From Cyanobacterium stanieri PCC 7202 (GTDB lineage: Bacteria; Cyanobacteriota; Cyanobacteriia; Cyanobacteriales; Cyanobacteriaceae): DNA of 64,000 nucleotides. Of the stretch, positions 18,991 through 27,537 are shown one piece after another. Made by a program: the position numbers and the translations under genes. Each line of letters starts with the position of its first letter. Positions within the stretch are counted from its first letter, which is position 1. The stretch covers positions 310,001 to 374,000 of the forward strand of contig CP003940.1 in the NCBI GenBank assembly GCA_000317655.1, in the 5' to 3' direction. The notes under the pieces are model-generated. The model was not told the origin of the DNA. It searched no databases and worked only from the letters and a program-made list of their open reading frames with translations.

Positions 18991-20709
18991 TTAACGAACT
19001 TGTCTTAAACTATCGACTTTATCGGTAAATAATTCCGTAAAGAGACTGAGTACACTTCTATCTTCCCTTACCTTAATATTTAAACTGACAGACATCCCCG
19101 ATTGTAAATCGATAGGATTACCACGAACAACCAAATTTTGTTGTTCTAGTTCTACCCTGACAGGAAAACGATAGAAATTATAGGTTTGATCAGGAGGGAG
19201 AGCATCAGAGCCGATAAATTGAACGGTGCCTTTAATATCTCCAAATTCACTATAGGAAAAACTATCAATTCTCACATCCACCTGTTGCCCAATTTGTACA
19301 AAACCAATATCTTGGTTAGTCACATAACCCTCAGCAATCAAAGGATTTTCAGGACTAGGATCAGGGACTATCTTTAATAGAGGCTCAGAAATGCCACTGC
19401 GAGGCACAAAACCCGGACTAGCTTGGAGGTCAAACACCGTACCAGATACAGGAGCTTTTAGTTCCTGAAAACGAAGGGTTTGCTGGGCAGAACTAATTTG
19501 ACTATCTAATTCAGCAATTCTTTTTTCATTATCAACAACTATACGGTTGAGTTGGCTATCAATTTCCGATAGTCTTTGATTATTACCTGCGAGGCGATCG
19601 CGCACATCCCTTTCACTGACTGATACAGTATTTCTCAATTCCTGTTGAGCTTGGGAGATTTCTAAATTAATTCTTGATTGTTCCTCTCGAAGTTGTTCGA
19701 TTTGAGCTTGACGAGATTGGATTTGTTGCTGTTGTCTTTCCTCCTCAATTCTGCCATTGCTTCTTTGTTCAATGATACTGGCTTGGCGATCCTGTACTTT
19801 TTGCCGTTGTAAATCAGTTTGTACCCTTGATACGGCACCTTCTTCCGAGAGGGGGGTAAAGTTTGCCAAAATTTCCTCATCAATTCTCAAACTTTCTTCG
19901 GCACGGGCAATGGCATCTCGATTACGGTTGCGGATCTGCTCTAGTACGGCGCGATCATTAATTAGCTGTCTTTGGGCATCCGCTAACTGACTACTATTTT
20001 GACTCCTTTGTCTTTCTAACTGACTAATTTTTAGCTGTGCCACCTGAGAACGGGAATCCAATTCATTATTAGCCGCCGCCAAACGAGAAGCCTGATCAGC
20101 GCTCAGACCATCACCATTACGGCTCCCAATTTGAGATTCGTAAAACTCAATTTCTTCCACCACCGCCGCACGGTTGAGGGCGAGGGCTTGGATTTCGGGG
20201 GCCAGTTCTAGATCCATGACGTTTTGCTCTACCACCGAGGTACTAAAACGAGAACTGGTCAATCCTCGGTAAAAGCGATTTTCCTTGACCAAGGATTCAC
20301 GAATACTAAGTAGGGATTCGAGTTGAGCTTCCGAGGCTTCGGAATCAAAAGTGAGCAAAGGAGAACCTGCTTCGATTCTCTGACCGTCTTCCACATTAAC
20401 GCTACTGACTACCCCATTGATGGGTGCCTGAATTTCCTGCACCGAATTACGGGGTCTAAGTTGTCCTCTGGCGGCCACCACTTGCTCAATACGGGCAAAA
20501 TATGCCCATAATACTGCAAAAACCGTTACTCCCATAATCGTCCAGGTAATGGCCCGGGACCATACGGCAGATTGTTTGAGGATTACCCCTTTTTCAAAGT
20601 CTGAGGTATCTAGGTTTACTTTTTCTTGGGGTGCTTGGGTGGTTTCTGCTTGTCCGTCTCGTTTTAAGAGATTTTCTTGACTTGAATTGCGATTATCGGT
20701 AGATTGCAT
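18991..20709 (-). CDS. HlyD-family membrane fusion protein of a type I secretion system
   Basis: A 572-aa periplasmic adaptor. It has a cytosolic N-terminus, one membrane segment near residues 52-70 (WTIMGVTVFAVLWAYFARI), a biotinyl-lipoyl-like half (VSSVNVEDGQRIEAGSPLL), a long coiled coil rich in Gln/Arg (about 120-410), the second lipoyl half (LKAPVSGTVFDLQASPG) and a beta-barrel C-terminus. It bridges the ABC exporter to an outer-membrane TolC-type channel. It lies 63 bp after the ABC gene, in the same operon. No TolC gene or substrate is adjacent. Confidence 0.9.
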   Translation of the reverse strand: MQSTDNRNSSQENLLKRDGQAETTQAPQEKVNLDTSDFEKGVILKQSAVWSRAITWTIMGVTVFAVLWAYFARIEQVVAARGQLRPRNSVQEIQAPINGVVSSVNVEDGQRIEAGSPLLTFDSEASEAQLESLLSIRESLVKENRFYRGLTSSRFSTSVVEQNVMDLELAPEIQALALNRAAVVEEIEFYESQIGSRNGDGLSADQASRLAAANNELDSRSQVAQLKISQLERQRSQNSSQLADAQRQLINDRAVLEQIRNRNRDAIARAEESLRIDEEILANFTPLSEEGAVSRVQTDLQRQKVQDRQASIIEQRSNGRIEEERQQQQIQSRQAQIEQLREEQSRINLEISQAQQELRNTVSVSERDVRDRLAGNNQRLSEIDSQLNRIVVDNEKRIAELDSQISSAQQTLRFQELKAPVSGTVFDLQASPGFVPRSGISEPLLKIVPDPSPENPLIAEGYVTNQDIGFVQIGQQVDVRIDSFSYSEFGDIKGTVQFIGSDALPPDQTYNFYRFPVRVELEQQNLVVRGNPIDLQSGMSVSLNIKVREDRSVLSLFTELFTDKVDSLRQVR

Positions 20710-20772
20710 AGTTCTTGTTGGATAGGATGGACTGATGAATCTGCCTGAGAATCAAATCTCAGGCTTTAGAGT

Positions 20773-23700
20773 TTACACTTCGGTTTTGAGTTGTTGTTGA
20801 TAGAGATAGTAGTAACGGGCGTGTAGTTCCATCAATTCCTCATGGGTTCCTACCTCCACAATGGTTCCTTTGTCCATTACTACGATGGTATCAGCGTTTT
20901 TGATGGTTCCTAAACGGTGAGTAATAAATAGTACGGTGCGATCGCTAAACGCTGAAATTAGGTTCTGACATACTTGGGCTTCGGTATTATAATCCAAGGC
21001 GCTAGTGGCTTCGTCCAAAATTAGCATCCGAGGATTTTGTAACACTGAACGGGCGATCGCAATCCGTTGTCGTTGACCTCCGGATAAAGATGCACCCCTT
21101 TCCCCTACCCTTGTATTATAACCATTGGGTAAGTTCATAATAAATTCATGGGCCACGGCAATTTTTGCCGCTTCAATAATATCCTCCGTGGTGGCATCGG
21201 GGTTAGTAAGGGCAATGTTATCCATGATCGATCCCTCAAACAAGAGACTCTCTTGGGGTACTACCCCAATTTGACGACGGAGAGAGTACAACTCCACTCG
21301 GTTAACGTCATAACCATCGATCATAATCCGTCCCGACTCAGGCTCATAAAGCCTCGCCACCAATTTGGTTAGGGTACTTTTTCCTGCACCACTTTCCCCG
21401 ACGATACCCACAAAGGTACCCGCAGGAAATTCAATACTCACATTATTAAGCTGTAAAGGAGTATTGGGTTTAAAGCGGAAACAGACATTGTCATATTTCA
21501 AATTCCCTTCAATGGCAGGCATGGGGATATTATCCCGATCCTCTTCACCTTCTTGGGGATGATCCACAATATCCGCTAAACGTTCGAGAGATAGGGCTGT
21601 TTGTTGGAAGTTTTGCCACAACTGAGCAAGGCGTAAAATAGGAGAAGTTACATAACCTGCAATGATACGGAAAGCGATTAACTGCCCTAGGGTTAACTCC
21701 CCTTGTAATACGAGGTAAGCTCCCACCCACAACACCAATAACTGGGATAGTTGATTGAGGAAGTTACTGGCTGAACCTGCCAGAGTTTGAGTAATTACGG
21801 TTCTAAATCCTGTACCTACATAACTGGCATAACGTTCTTGCCATTCCCAACGGGATCTCAACTCGATATTTTGAGCTTTCACCGTTTGAATACCCGACAT
21901 CACCTCCACAAGATGGGATTGAGTCTCGGCGTTACGTTCAGCTTTTTCCCTGAGTTGACGACGAATGAGGGGAGAAAAAACATAGGTGAGGACGATAAAA
22001 ATGGGAATAATCGCCATGGATACGAAGGTGAGAATCGGGCTGTAGATAAACATCACCACGATATAAATCACTGAGAAAATCGCATCTAACACCACTGTAA
22101 GAGCAGTTCCCGTCAAAAATGACCTAATATTTTCCAACTCGTTGATACGGGTGGAAATTTCGCCCACAGGACGCTTTTCAAAGTACCTCAGAGGTAGCCG
22201 TAAAAGGTGGTCAATGATTTCTGAACCCAAAGCCATGTCAATGCGGTTGGTGGTATCCACAAAGGAGTAGGTGCGCAGGGTGCTGAGGATGGCTTCAAAT
22301 ACGGCAAGAACTACGAGGAAGATTCCCAATACTTGTAGGGTATCGGGGCTATTTTGGACGATTACTTTATCGATGATTACCTGAATCATCAAAGGATTTG
22401 CTAGGGCAAAAAGTTGGACGAAGAAGGAGGCAACGAATACCTCTACCAACATCCATTTAAATTTGATCAGGGATGGTATAAACCAATTTAAGCCAAATTT
22501 TTGTTGGGCGGTTTCTTTGTTTTTCTTGAGTAGTAGGGCTTTTCCTTTTTGTCCCCATCTTTCGAGGAAACTAATGGTTTTCATTTCCCGAACTCTGCCG
22601 AGGGTAGGATCTGCCACTACGATGGTTTTATCACTGGTGGAGTAGATGACGACGAGGGATTCTTCTAGTTTCACCAAAACGGGGGCTTCTAGTCGGGGAA
22701 CTGCCCCTGCTGGTACTTCTACCAGTTGACTGTTCAAGCCCAAAAGTTCACCAATGGCTCCACAAACTTCGAGGGATAATTTACCGCTTTTTTCTACTTG
22801 TTGCTTGATAACACGGGTGAGAATATCTCCTTTGTAGGGAATGTTGAAGTATTTACTCAACATCCGAAAACAGGCGATACCGATGTCGGCCTCACTTCTA
22901 CCTGAAAAGTAGGGGTAACTTTTGAGGGATTTTTTTGGTTCTTTGAATAGGGTTTCGGGTTGTTCTTGTAAAACGCTATTGTCTGCTTGGGGAATTTTGT
23001 CCTCGTCCATGAGGACTTTGGGGGTAACGGTGGGGGGTTGTTCCCTTGTGGGGCTGGGGGTTTTGTTTTCCTGCCATGGGTCTTGTTTTTGTTCTTCTGT
23101 GGCTAGGGATGAACCGTTAGGGGGTTCGGGTATGCTATTGGTATGGGCGGCTTCGATCAGCTGAAGATCTAGGGATATGAGCCTGATTTCTGTTTCTGCT
23201 TGGATGGTTTCCCTCGGGTTGACGGTGGCACCGATGGCGAGGTCTTTGATTTTTCCTCCACTAAAGCACCATATATGACCGTCGGGGGCGGGGGGAATTT
23301 GAGTAATTTTGCCTTTTTCTAGGTGGCTGACTTGGGATGTTTTGAGCGCTTCTTGGCTCAACACTTTGAGGTTGCCTTCCCCTGTGGCACGGTGGCTGAG
23401 TTGATAGCCGAGGCTATCGAATATTTCAATGAGTCCGGGGGTGTTTTGGTAGTATTCTCTGATGTTTTGCTTTTGTTCCAACAAATTGAGGAATTTTTCC
23501 CTAGCTAGGGTAAGGGCTACCACGGGGGTAGAGGCGATCGCCGTTTCACAAGCAAAACCCCTCATTAAACTTTGCCAACCGATAACGTTTCCATGGCTAA
23601 CAAGTTTTAAACTTAGGGGTAAACTGGTACGGGGATCATAGCCGATGTAACGGGCTTGTCCTTCGTAGATAATGGATATGTAGGGGGGAATTTTATCTTT

Positions 23701-23838
23701 GACTAGCATGATTTGCCCCATTTCGTATTTGAGGGGGTTAAATTCTTGGGCTAGTTGTTTTATTTCGTTACTTGATAGGCGATCAAAGGGTGCTACAGTA
23801 GGGAGAAACTCTTCTACTGAACCTAAAGTGTATACCAT
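20773..23838 (-). CDS. Type I secretion ABC transporter with cNMP-binding-like and degenerate C39 domains
   Basis: 1021 aa. An N-terminal cyclic-nucleotide-binding-like domain (about 1-150) is followed by a Pro/Gln-rich linker, a C39 peptidase-like domain (about 310-440), six transmembrane helices, and a nucleotide-binding domain with GESGAGKST, LSGGQRQRIAIA and LILDEATSALD. In the C39 domain the catalytic-cysteine position reads DIGIAC instead of DCGxAC, and the His region reads ESLVVIY, so it should not cleave leader peptides. This is typical of exporters of RTX-like proteins with uncleaved C-terminal signals. The first gene of a two-gene operon with hlyD. Confidence 0.9.
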   Translation of the reverse strand: MVYTLGSVEEFLPTVAPFDRLSSNEIKQLAQEFNPLKYEMGQIMLVKDKIPPYISIIYEGQARYIGYDPRTSLPLSLKLVSHGNVIGWQSLMRGFACETAIASTPVVALTLAREKFLNLLEQKQNIREYYQNTPGLIEIFDSLGYQLSHRATGEGNLKVLSQEALKTSQVSHLEKGKITQIPPAPDGHIWCFSGGKIKDLAIGATVNPRETIQAETEIRLISLDLQLIEAAHTNSIPEPPNGSSLATEEQKQDPWQENKTPSPTREQPPTVTPKVLMDEDKIPQADNSVLQEQPETLFKEPKKSLKSYPYFSGRSEADIGIACFRMLSKYFNIPYKGDILTRVIKQQVEKSGKLSLEVCGAIGELLGLNSQLVEVPAGAVPRLEAPVLVKLEESLVVIYSTSDKTIVVADPTLGRVREMKTISFLERWGQKGKALLLKKNKETAQQKFGLNWFIPSLIKFKWMLVEVFVASFFVQLFALANPLMIQVIIDKVIVQNSPDTLQVLGIFLVVLAVFEAILSTLRTYSFVDTTNRIDMALGSEIIDHLLRLPLRYFEKRPVGEISTRINELENIRSFLTGTALTVVLDAIFSVIYIVVMFIYSPILTFVSMAIIPIFIVLTYVFSPLIRRQLREKAERNAETQSHLVEVMSGIQTVKAQNIELRSRWEWQERYASYVGTGFRTVITQTLAGSASNFLNQLSQLLVLWVGAYLVLQGELTLGQLIAFRIIAGYVTSPILRLAQLWQNFQQTALSLERLADIVDHPQEGEEDRDNIPMPAIEGNLKYDNVCFRFKPNTPLQLNNVSIEFPAGTFVGIVGESGAGKSTLTKLVARLYEPESGRIMIDGYDVNRVELYSLRRQIGVVPQESLLFEGSIMDNIALTNPDATTEDIIEAAKIAVAHEFIMNLPNGYNTRVGERGASLSGGQRQRIAIARSVLQNPRMLILDEATSALDYNTEAQVCQNLISAFSDRTVLFITHRLGTIKNADTIVVMDKGTIVEVGTHEELMELHARYYYLYQQQLKTEV

Positions 23839-24192
23839 GATTTAATTTATAGTGAGCAATTGGTTTTATATATTTCAGCTAGATTGTTGAGATGAAATTA
23901 GTAGTTTGGATAAATTTACAATCTATAATATGAGTTTTCTAGGGGTAATTATAGGTGAGATTATTTATAAATGACACCCCCGTTTCGGAAATGAATGATT
24001 TAGGGTTAAGGGTAATTTATCTTAATATGAGTTCTTCTTATTGTCTACGGTGTCTCGAGAGGACGGCTGTATTTCTCAACAATTTTTAACTTTTGAGGTG
24101 TCGCTCAGGTTGGGGTTGTGATGGGAGGAGGATGATATGATACTAGATTATATAATATCGTTCATTTAAATTAAGGTTATATATTCTTTAAC
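23839..24192. other. Intergenic spacer upstream of the Tab2 gene and the secretion operon
   Basis: A gene-free 354-bp divergent spacer. AT-rich TATAAT-like boxes occur near 24150-24160. A GAGGTGTCGCTC segment and a TCTACGGTGT motif (also near 45137) are present. No RNA gene recognised. Confidence 0.4.
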
Positions 24193-25059
24193 ATGGGAAA
24201 AATTTGGGAGTTAGATTTTTATTCACGTCCAATTTTTGATGAGAATAATAAAAAACTGTGGGAGATTTTGATTTGCGAGAGTCCTACGGATATTGATAGT
24301 GATTATGATTCTTTGTTTCGTTATTCCCAGTTTTGTTCTAATAGTGAGGTTAATTCTATCACTTTGGGGGGAGCGATCGCCTCTGCTATGGAAAAAGCGG
24401 GGGAAACTCCTAGTAAAATCAGATTTTTTCGCCGTCAGATGAACAATATGATCATCAAAGCCTGTGATGATGCTGGTATTCCTGTTTTTCCCTCCCGTCA
24501 TACCTATGCTCTCAATCGTTGGTTAGATGAGAGAGAGACTGATTTTTATCCTCATCAAGAGGGTTATCAAGCGCCTAAAAACACTGCTTCGGTACAATAC
24601 CCCCAAGGTAATGCTGTTAGTTTACCTGATGCAGTTAAGGGCGATCGCACTGATAAATGGGCTTTAGTCTCTCTGGGTAGTGATGATTTTCAAGATATGA
24701 GGGAATGGGCGATCGCATTTGGGGAGGCATTTCCCCTTTCCCTAGCGGATATTGAAGACAATACTAAAATTCCCGGATTAATCATCTTCTCAAAAAGAGC
24801 TTTACCCCTTGCCGCTTGGATGTCAGGGTTAGAGTTGGGTTATTTGCGCTTAGAAACAGGACAATTTCCCCGTATTTGCCTAGAAACAGGAGTTAGTGAT
24901 AGTTGGATCTTAGCCAATATCACCGATGATAAAACCCTAGGAGAGGCAGAAGGTTTTGAAACCACCAAACAACAAGCCAACGGAGTCCACTTCCTCGCCA
25001 TTCAATCTTCCCCTGAGTCGGAATCTTTTGAAGGTTTTTGGTTATTGAAACAAGGTTAG
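24193..25059 (+). CDS. Tab2/Atab2-family RNA-binding protein (DUF1092)
   Basis: A 288-aa protein starting GKIWELDFYSRPIFDENNKK, followed by WEILICESP and, at the C-terminus, GVHFLAIQSSPESESFEGFW. These match the DUF1092 family of chloroplast Tab2 in Chlamydomonas and Atab2 in Arabidopsis, which help translation of photosystem mRNAs such as psaB. In cyanobacteria the family is nearly universal. It stands alone and is divergent from the secretion operon. The biochemical role in cyanobacteria is inferred from the eukaryotic homologues. Confidence 0.87.
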   Translation: MGKIWELDFYSRPIFDENNKKLWEILICESPTDIDSDYDSLFRYSQFCSNSEVNSITLGGAIASAMEKAGETPSKIRFFRRQMNNMIIKACDDAGIPVFPSRHTYALNRWLDERETDFYPHQEGYQAPKNTASVQYPQGNAVSLPDAVKGDRTDKWALVSLGSDDFQDMREWAIAFGEAFPLSLADIEDNTKIPGLIIFSKRALPLAAWMSGLELGYLRLETGQFPRICLETGVSDSWILANITDDKTLGEAEGFETTKQQANGVHFLAIQSSPESESFEGFWLLKQG

Positions 25060-25113
25060 TAAAAAAAGTTGTTGGTAAAAATAGTTTTCGGACTAAATAC
25101 CAACATTTTTTTA

Positions 25114-25250
25114 GGCGTTGCTGAATTTTAGGTATGGTTTCTCATGGAGGTGAGGAATAGAGAATGGGCAATGGTGGTAGTATTTTGAATACTAGGTTAT
25201 AAAAATAATTCAACTATATTTCATCTCCTAATTAATCACTCCCAAAAATT
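25114..25250. repeat. Dispersed repeat family 2, copy 1
   Basis: GTTGCTGAATTTTAGGTATG, then heptamer-like GGAATAGAGAATGGGCAATGG, TTTTGAATACTAGGTT and a tail with TCTCCTAATTA. An imperfect copy in the same order lies at 33361-33490. It is non-coding and precedes the iterons of the DarT-DarG gene. Confidence 0.6.
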
Positions 25251-25267
25251 AATTATTAATTAAAGCT

Positions 25268-25322
25268 ATTGATTTGTACAGTGTTATCATTGATTTGTAC
25301 AGTGTTATTATTGATTTGTACG
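25268..25322 (+). promoter_or_regulatory. Three 21-bp iterons abutting the DarT-DarG start codon (probable operator)
   Basis: ATTGATTTGTACAGTGTTAT plus one variable base repeats at 25268-25288 and 25289-25309; a third partial copy (ATTGATTTGTACG) fills 25310-25322 and ends one base before the ATG. The period of 21 bp is two helical turns. There is no Shine-Dalgarno sequence between the repeats and the start. A protein bound here would block transcription or initiation, so autoregulation is a natural hypothesis. Confidence 0.75.
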
Positions 25323-25323
25323 A

Positions 25324-26790
25324 ATGAAAGGCGGACAAAGAAAAGGAGCAGGTAATCCTAGTTGGGTTAACAGACCTACAAAAGTAATAAGAATTCCTCA
25401 TGTATATAGTGATTTTTTGTTGAAATTATCAAGAATGTTAGATAATGGGGAAGATTATGAAGAAATACACAAATATGTAGAAAGTTATTATAAAAATAAT
25501 ATTTTTGATTATGACTTAACGTTTAATAGTATTAATACTGATATAACTATAAATAATTTCTTTGAACAAATGGCAAAAAGAAAAGTTGGTATTGATGGTT
25601 TGTATTATATAACTGATATAAATAATATCCCATCTATATTGCGTAATGGTATTTTGAGTCATTCTAAAATAAATCAACTTGGTATTAAACCAGTTACTGT
25701 TTATGATCAAGACATAGTCGAATTAAGAAAAAATAAAAAAGTTAATGATAAACCTTTGTGGGATTTCGCCAATTTATACTTTCAACCAAGAAACGCAATG
25801 TTGTATCGACTGATAAGAAGTGTAAACTCAGAAAATATATGTATTTTACAAATTAAAAAAACTTTTTTGACGTTAAAAAAGTTTCAATCTAAGATATACA
25901 TATCTGATGGAAATATGGCTAGTTCAGAATCCAAAGCTTTTCCGTTGCAAGAGTCTGAAAATCTTTTTAACGAAATATTGCAGAATATTGATTCGGATTG
26001 GTGGGATAGAAACGATGGATCTCTCAGAAAAATGATGGCTGAATGTTTGGTTTATGATTCAATACCCCCATCTCAAATACAATCAATATATGTTTCTAGT
26101 GACAATAATCGTAAATCTTTAATCAAAAAGTTAAATGCTGAAAATATAAGTTTGTCCAAAATTTCTGTTGTAGCCGAGCCGCATAAATTTTTTAAGCCTA
26201 ATTCTGTTGATTCAATACATGATGATGGTAATGGTACAAGAATACAATTAGTAAAAGGAGACTTGTTTTTTTCTCATGCTCAAACTTTAACTATCAGTGT
26301 TAATTGTGTTGGCGTTATGGGAAAAGGATTAGCTTCTACAGCTAAGGATAGATTTCCTGACGTTTATGTTAAATATCAACAAGTGTGTAGAGATAAAAAA
26401 TTAAGTTATAATCGCCCTTTTCTTTATAAAAGAGAATCATCTGTAGCTGATTCTTTGATAGATAGTTTTTCTGGGGTAAAAGATTTGAATGACTCTCAAC
26501 AAACTTGGTTTTTATTGTTTCCAACCAAATATCACTGGCGTAATAATTCAAGTTTAGATGGCATTGAAAAAGGATTAATTTGGTTATTAAATAATTATAA
26601 GTTAGAAGGAATAACCTCTATAGCTATGCCTTCATTGGGTTGTGGACAAGGAAACTTACAATGGAGAGATGTAGGTAAACTTATGTGTAAATATTTTGTA
26701 CAAATGAAGGGTTTAACTACATCTATTTATTTGCCAAACAAGAATATTGATCCAATTTATTTGACATCTGATTATCTTCTCCCTTTTTGA
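25324..26790 (+). CDS. Single-chain DarT-DarG-like toxin-antitoxin fusion (ADP-ribosyltransferase plus macrodomain)
   Basis: 488 aa in three parts. Residues 1-60 start MKGGQRKGAGNPSW and contain VIRIP, a GGxRxGAG-type module that looks DNA-binding. Residues about 88-265 match DarT, which ADP-ribosylates DNA bases: YYITDINNIPSILRNGI, NLYFQPRNAMLY (Arg156, NAD-site) and MAECLVYDSIPPSQI (Glu240, catalytic). Residues about 306-470 match the DarG macrodomain that removes the mark: VNCVGVMGKGLA (Asn327, Lys334), FPTKYHWR, SLGCGQGNLQW. Normally these are two genes; here one frame holds both with catalytic residues intact. In-frame stops lie just upstream, so ATG 25324 is the start. AT-rich codon use differs from neighbours, suggesting transfer. 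Confidence 0.85.
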   Translation: MKGGQRKGAGNPSWVNRPTKVIRIPHVYSDFLLKLSRMLDNGEDYEEIHKYVESYYKNNIFDYDLTFNSINTDITINNFFEQMAKRKVGIDGLYYITDINNIPSILRNGILSHSKINQLGIKPVTVYDQDIVELRKNKKVNDKPLWDFANLYFQPRNAMLYRLIRSVNSENICILQIKKTFLTLKKFQSKIYISDGNMASSESKAFPLQESENLFNEILQNIDSDWWDRNDGSLRKMMAECLVYDSIPPSQIQSIYVSSDNNRKSLIKKLNAENISLSKISVVAEPHKFFKPNSVDSIHDDGNGTRIQLVKGDLFFSHAQTLTISVNCVGVMGKGLASTAKDRFPDVYVKYQQVCRDKKLSYNRPFLYKRESSVADSLIDSFSGVKDLNDSQQTWFLLFPTKYHWRNNSSLDGIEKGLIWLLNNYKLEGITSIAMPSLGCGQGNLQWRDVGKLMCKYFVQMKGLTTSIYLPNKNIDPIYLTSDYLLPF

Positions 26791-26950
26791 TAGGATGCTT
26801 GTTCAAGAAAAAATTTTGATACCCTACCTTGACATGGGAACACGAAAACTTACAATGGTGGACTAAGGGGATTGAAAAGATATGATGTTAGCAGAGGGAA
26901 ATTTTGAGCAGTATCCCTCTACCAGAAAATAATCTTATGGAGATTCTAAC

Positions 26951-27313
26951 ATGACTACAGTAACGGAAAATGATCTAAAAGAAATCAAAGAGTTAATTAT
27001 TCAATTAAGCGATCGCACTAATAATCAATATACGCAGTTAAACCAAAAGATAAATGATTTGACTTTAGATGTTGCTGTTATGAAGGAAAGTTTATTGGGC
27101 GTTAACAAAAGATTTGATGATGTAAATAAACGTTTAGATGACTGGAAGCCACAAATAACGAAGGCAATCGATAAGACAGATAATGTTTCCGAGAAGATGT
27201 CTGTTTTATCTGAAAAAGTTGGAGAGCTAAAAAATTGGAGACAAGTAGCAATTATTGTTATAACAGGATTGATTACAACTTTATTTTGGCTACTTCGTGA
27301 TGGGAGGTTCTAA
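26951..27313 (+). CDS. Small coiled-coil protein with C-terminal membrane anchor
   Basis: 120 aa. A long heptad-rich region with NKRFDDVNKRLDDW repeats is followed by one hydrophobic segment (VAIIVITGLITTLFWLL) and a short basic end. This tail-anchored coiled-coil layout is common in cyanobacterial genomes near toxin-antitoxin and mobile regions, and has no assigned function. A GGAGATTC ribosome-binding site precedes the ATG. It lies 160 bp after the DarT-DarG gene on the same strand; a functional link is unproven. Confidence 0.7.
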   Translation: MTTVTENDLKEIKELIIQLSDRTNNQYTQLNQKINDLTLDVAVMKESLLGVNKRFDDVNKRLDDWKPQITKAIDKTDNVSEKMSVLSEKVGELKNWRQVAIIVITGLITTLFWLLRDGRF

Positions 27314-27351
27314 AATCTCCTTCACTAATAATGCCTGTAAGTTACGGGGAC

Positions 27352-27537
27352 TTTTGAAGGTGTCAGGTATCAGGTATTAGATTCAAGAATTTATAAAAAC
27401 TGTATGTTAATTAAATTTCCAGTTTACTTCCTTGATAGACTGATAAAGCCTGGTCGTACTCTAAACCTGTAACCTGCAACCTGTCACCCGAAACCTAAAC
27501 CATACCCATCACTAAATGATCCCGAACTGAGGTTAAC
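27352..27537. repeat. Dispersed intergenic repeat, copy C
   Basis: Starts with GGTGTCAGGTATCAGGTATT and AAGAATTTATAAAAAC as in copy B, contains CCTGTAACCTGCAACCTGTC tandem units, and ends ATCCCGAACTGAGGTTAA like copies A and B. It directly abuts the acs stop codon. Confidence 0.6.

Noticed and set aside
18772-19008. 78-codon frame before the secretion operon end
   Set aside because: It runs through repeat copy B and the terminator on the opposite strand.
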